A stretch of DNA of 64,000 bases from Anaerolineae bacterium (GTDB lineage Bacteria > Chloroflexota > Anaerolineae > Aggregatilineales > Aggregatilineaceae). Shown piece after piece: positions 61,631-64,000 of the stretch; position 1 is the stretch's first letter, and the number at the start of each line of letters is the position of its first letter. The DNA is taken from contig JAOSJP010000034.1 of the NCBI GenBank assembly GCA_027494015.1, positions 434,001 to 498,000 on the forward strand, given 5' to 3'. The notes beneath the pieces were generated by a model. The model was not told the origin of the DNA. It was given only the letters and a program-made list of their open reading frames with translations, and did no database searches. Made by a program: the position numbers and the translations under genes.

Positions 61631-63184
61631 ATGTCTTCACTGCGCGAAAAAGTGGGGCGAATGCTGCTGGTTGGCTTTGAGGGCCTGCATCCGCCCGACT
61701 ATATCCTCGAGTGGCTGGCCGAAGGGCGCATCGGCGGCGTGATCTTCTTCGCGCGCAACGTCGAGTCCCCCGCACAGGTAACCGAATTGGTTCGCTCCGT
61801 GCAAGCGGCGGCCAGGCACCCGCCGCTGATCGCCATTGACCAGGAGGGCGGGATTGTCGCCCGGCTGCGGGAAGGCTTCAGCGAAAGCCCTGGCGCGATG
61901 GCTTTGGGCGCGGCGGGTTCCGAGACGCTGGCCGAGCAAGTGGCGGCGGCCCTGGGGGCCGAGCTGCACGCCCTGGGCATCAACTTCAACCTGGCTCCGG
62001 TCGTGGACATCGGCCACGACAGCAGCAACCCGGTCATCAGCACGCGCACCCTGGGCGCGGACGCCGCCCGCGTCAGCCGGCTGGCCGTCGCCCAGGTGCG
62101 CGGCTTCCAGTCGGCAGGGGTAGCCGCCTGTGCCAAGCACTTCCCTGGACATGGGAACACACCGACCGACTCACACGTCAGCCTGCCGGTGGTCAGGGGC
62201 GCGCTTGATTTTCTGTGGGAACACGATCTGGTCCCCTTCCGGGCGACCGTAGACGCCGGTATTGCCAGCGTCATGATCAGCCACGTCAAGTTCGAGGCGC
62301 TCGATCCCGTCTATCCTTCCACCCTGTCACCGGCGATCATCACCGGCCTGCTGCGCCAGGAGATCGGGTTCAAGGGCCTGATCGTCACCGACTGCATGGA
62401 GATGCAGGCCATCACTCAGAACTACGGGGCGGGCGAGTCCGCAGTGCTGGCGGCGCTGGCTGGTGTTGACGCGATGTTCTTTTCACACACGCGCCAGAAC
62501 CAGGAGGCGGCCTATGACGCCCTGCTACGCGCGGCAGAAAGCGGACGGCTGCCGTTGGCGCAGATTGACGCCGCGAATGCGCGCCTGGACGCCTTCACCC
62601 GCCGCTTTCCAGCCAGCGAACCGGGCGACTTGAGCGCCATCCGCCGCGCGGATCATCTGCGCGTTTGCCAGGCGGCAGCCGAGGCCGGCACGGTGCTGCT
62701 CACCGCCAACCCGGATGCGTTTCCGCTTCGCCCGCAAAGCCAGCGTATCGCCGTGATCGAGTTCGCGTCGCACCTGGAAACGGGAGCGCTGGATCGGAGC
62801 GGCCTGACCGGGCTGGGTGCGTTGCTCCATGCGCAGGTGCCGGGCATCGCGCACATCGCCCTGAACCCGACCGATCCCCGGCCTGACGCGCTTGAAGAAG
62901 CCCGCCAGATGGCCCGCGCCGCCGACGTAACGATTGTGGCGACACGCAGCGCGCACTTGCTCCCCCGGCAGCGCGAGATCGCGCAGGAGATGCTGAGCAT
63001 CGCCTCCAAAGGCGTTCTGCTCTGCCTGCGCAACCCCTATGATGTCGAGGTGCTGGACGGCGCGGACGCGATCCTGTGCACCTGTGGCGATGGCACGTCT
63101 TCTCTGCAAGCCGGGGTGGACGCGCTGTTGGGCCGCTTCACACCAGCGGGCCGGCTGCCCGTGCCGATCCGGCGCGCAGTATGA
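61631..63184 (+). CDS. nagZ: Beta-N-acetylglucosaminidase NagZ (GH3), two-domain
   Basis: 517 aa GH3 enzyme that removes terminal GlcNAc from muropeptides. The TIM-barrel shows VGRMLLVGFEGLHPPDYILE, GGVIFFARNVESPAQV, LIAIDQEGGIVARLREGF, NFNLAPVVDIGHDSSNPVIS, the NagZ catalytic-loop signature AKHFPGHGNTPTDSH and the nucleophile region GLIVTDCMEMQAI. A C-terminal alpha/beta domain from about residue 350 makes it the longer, Bacillus-like form. No signal peptide. AAGGTGA lies before the ATG. It follows namZ after a 391-bp gap and precedes a peptide-type binding protein. Confidence 0.95.
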   Translation: MSSLREKVGRMLLVGFEGLHPPDYILEWLAEGRIGGVIFFARNVESPAQVTELVRSVQAAARHPPLIAIDQEGGIVARLREGFSESPGAMALGAAGSETLAEQVAAALGAELHALGINFNLAPVVDIGHDSSNPVISTRTLGADAARVSRLAVAQVRGFQSAGVAACAKHFPGHGNTPTDSHVSLPVVRGALDFLWEHDLVPFRATVDAGIASVMISHVKFEALDPVYPSTLSPAIITGLLRQEIGFKGLIVTDCMEMQAITQNYGAGESAVLAALAGVDAMFFSHTRQNQEAAYDALLRAAESGRLPLAQIDAANARLDAFTRRFPASEPGDLSAIRRADHLRVCQAAAEAGTVLLTANPDAFPLRPQSQRIAVIEFASHLETGALDRSGLTGLGALLHAQVPGIAHIALNPTDPRPDALEEARQMARAADVTIVATRSAHLLPRQREIAQEMLSIASKGVLLCLRNPYDVEVLDGADAILCTCGDGTSSLQAGVDALLGRFTPAGRLPVPIRRAV

Positions 63185-63297
63185 CAGGATGGCTGCACCA
63201 GTTGACACGGCGGGCCTAATGAAGCATAGTGTGAAGAGGGCGCAGTGGCACCGCGCCTGAATCTAAAGTTCAGTATATAGCTCAATGGAGGAAGAAA

Positions 63298-64000
63298 ATG
63301 CGACGTGTTACTGTTGTTCTGATCGTGTTGGCGCTGGTGCTCACCGGCGTCGCGCCAGTGCTGGGGCAAGGGGCCCCGGTAGGGACCTTCTATGCCGCCT
63401 GGCCGTATCCGATTCCGCCGGACGGGCACCTCAACAGCTTTGCCGCCGGCGGGCCAGCCGTCGGTGCCGGTCTCGGCCTGTACTACCGCTGGGTCGAGCT
63501 GCCGATGGCCTACTATCTGGCCTCTGAAGCCGACTATGAACCCTGGCTGGCCGAGAGCTGGGAGTTCGAAGGCGACCAGGCGTTCGTGGTGCACCTGCGC
63601 CAGGACGCCCTGTGGAGCAACGGCAGCCCCATCACCGCCGACGATGTGGTGGGCACCTTTGCGATTGGGCGCATCATGAAGTGGACCGACTTCAACTACA
63701 TCGGCGAGGTTGAGAAGGTTGACGACTACACCATCCGCTTCACGCTGTCCAATCCTTCGCTGTATGCCCGGCACCTCATCCTGCGGGATTGCGTCCGCAG
63801 CATGGAGACCTATGGCGATCTCGCTCAGAAGGCCGTGGACCTGTATGAGAGTGGCGAGGCCATAGACAGCGAGGCGTGGAAGGCTCTTCAGACCGAAATC
63901 GGCGAGTTCCGTCCTGAGGAGATCATCGCCAGCGGCCCGTTCATCTATTCTCTGAGCGACGTGGGCGACAGCTTCATGACGCTGCACTGGCAGCCGAACA
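63298..64000 (+). CDS. Peptide-type (family 5) ABC transporter substrate-binding protein, 3' end outside window
   Basis: The first ~234 residues of an exported oligopeptide-binding protein. A signal peptide (RRVTVVLIVLALVLTGVAPV, cleaved near LGQGAP) is followed by PDGHLNSFAAGGPAVGAGLG, YEPWLAESWEFEGDQAFVVH, LRQDALWSNGSPITADDVVG and VEKVDDYTIRFTLSNPSLYA, the classic order of family 5 binding proteins. GGAGGAAG precedes the ATG. With NamZ, NagZ and the divergent kinase, a muropeptide or glycopeptide ligand is plausible but not demonstrated. Confidence 0.9.
   Translation, partial: MRRVTVVLIVLALVLTGVAPVLGQGAPVGTFYAAWPYPIPPDGHLNSFAAGGPAVGAGLGLYYRWVELPMAYYLASEADYEPWLAESWEFEGDQAFVVHLRQDALWSNGSPITADDVVGTFAIGRIMKWTDFNYIGEVEKVDDYTIRFTLSNPSLYARHLILRDCVRSMETYGDLAQKAVDLYESGEAIDSEAWKALQTEIGEFRPEEIIASGPFIYSLSDVGDSFMTLHWQPN

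Overview
The window is high-GC bacterial chromosome, most likely from an uncultured or little-studied Chloroflexota (Anaerolineae-like) bacterium. That is an inference. It rests on the GC-rich codon use, a mevalonate-type isoprenoid cluster, RicT/RecX/RNase Y genes like those of Gram-positive-type lineages, VanW and YugP proteins, several sugar ABC importers and intergenic spaces crowded with short palindromic repeats. No rRNA or lineage-defining marker is present to confirm it.

Layout. 0-3.6 kb, minus strand: ricT, a PIG-L deacetylase, an M20 amidohydrolase and a truncated S51-like protein. 4-8.1 kb, plus: the two subunits of a class I CoA-transferase-like enzyme, separated by an S41 protease and a YugP-type metallopeptidase; an inverted pair of ~110-bp repeats brackets this block. 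8.6-10.6 kb: transketolase. 10.8-14.7 kb: a zinc-ribbon/TIR protein, then isoprenoid genes (polyprenyl diphosphate synthase, mevalonate kinase, a mevalonate-type decarboxylase). 15-25.9 kb: tRNA-Arg, an EthD-YbaK fusion, a VanW protein, radA under a perfect LexA-type box, a frameshifted BadF-type kinase, lysA, recX and rny. 26-32.7 kb: AIM24-like protein, sugar-nucleotide epimerase, DUF3267 protein and a copper operon (csoR-copZ-copA).

From 33 kb on the content is catabolic and accessory. 33.3-41.7 kb holds a sugar ABC importer with an M81 peptidase, a GHL6-like glycosidase and cutC. 42.2-43.0 kb is a decayed IS982-like insertion sequence directly in front of a Fe3+/AfuABC-type importer (43.0-47.1 kb). 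47.2-55.1 kb, minus strand, is a second sugar operon (GntR regulator, SIS protein, binding protein, two permeases, FGGY kinase, M24-like protein). 55.7-64 kb has a VOC protein, tRNA-Asp, a UroD-like protein, a BadF-type kinase, exo-muramidase NamZ, beta-N-acetylglucosaminidase NagZ and the start of a peptide-type binding protein; together the later genes look like a cell-wall sugar salvage locus.

The most striking structural signal lies between genes. There are three families of ~200-bp non-coding elements with terminal inverted repeats, two of them with recognisable target duplications (CTAG; an 8-bp CTGGCGCA). Two hairpin families recur at several sites, and four arrays of degenerate 7-bp tandem repeats occur, three of which lie between convergent gene ends. 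Four otherwise intact genes carry single-base frameshifts, which suggests consensus sequencing error more than gene death.
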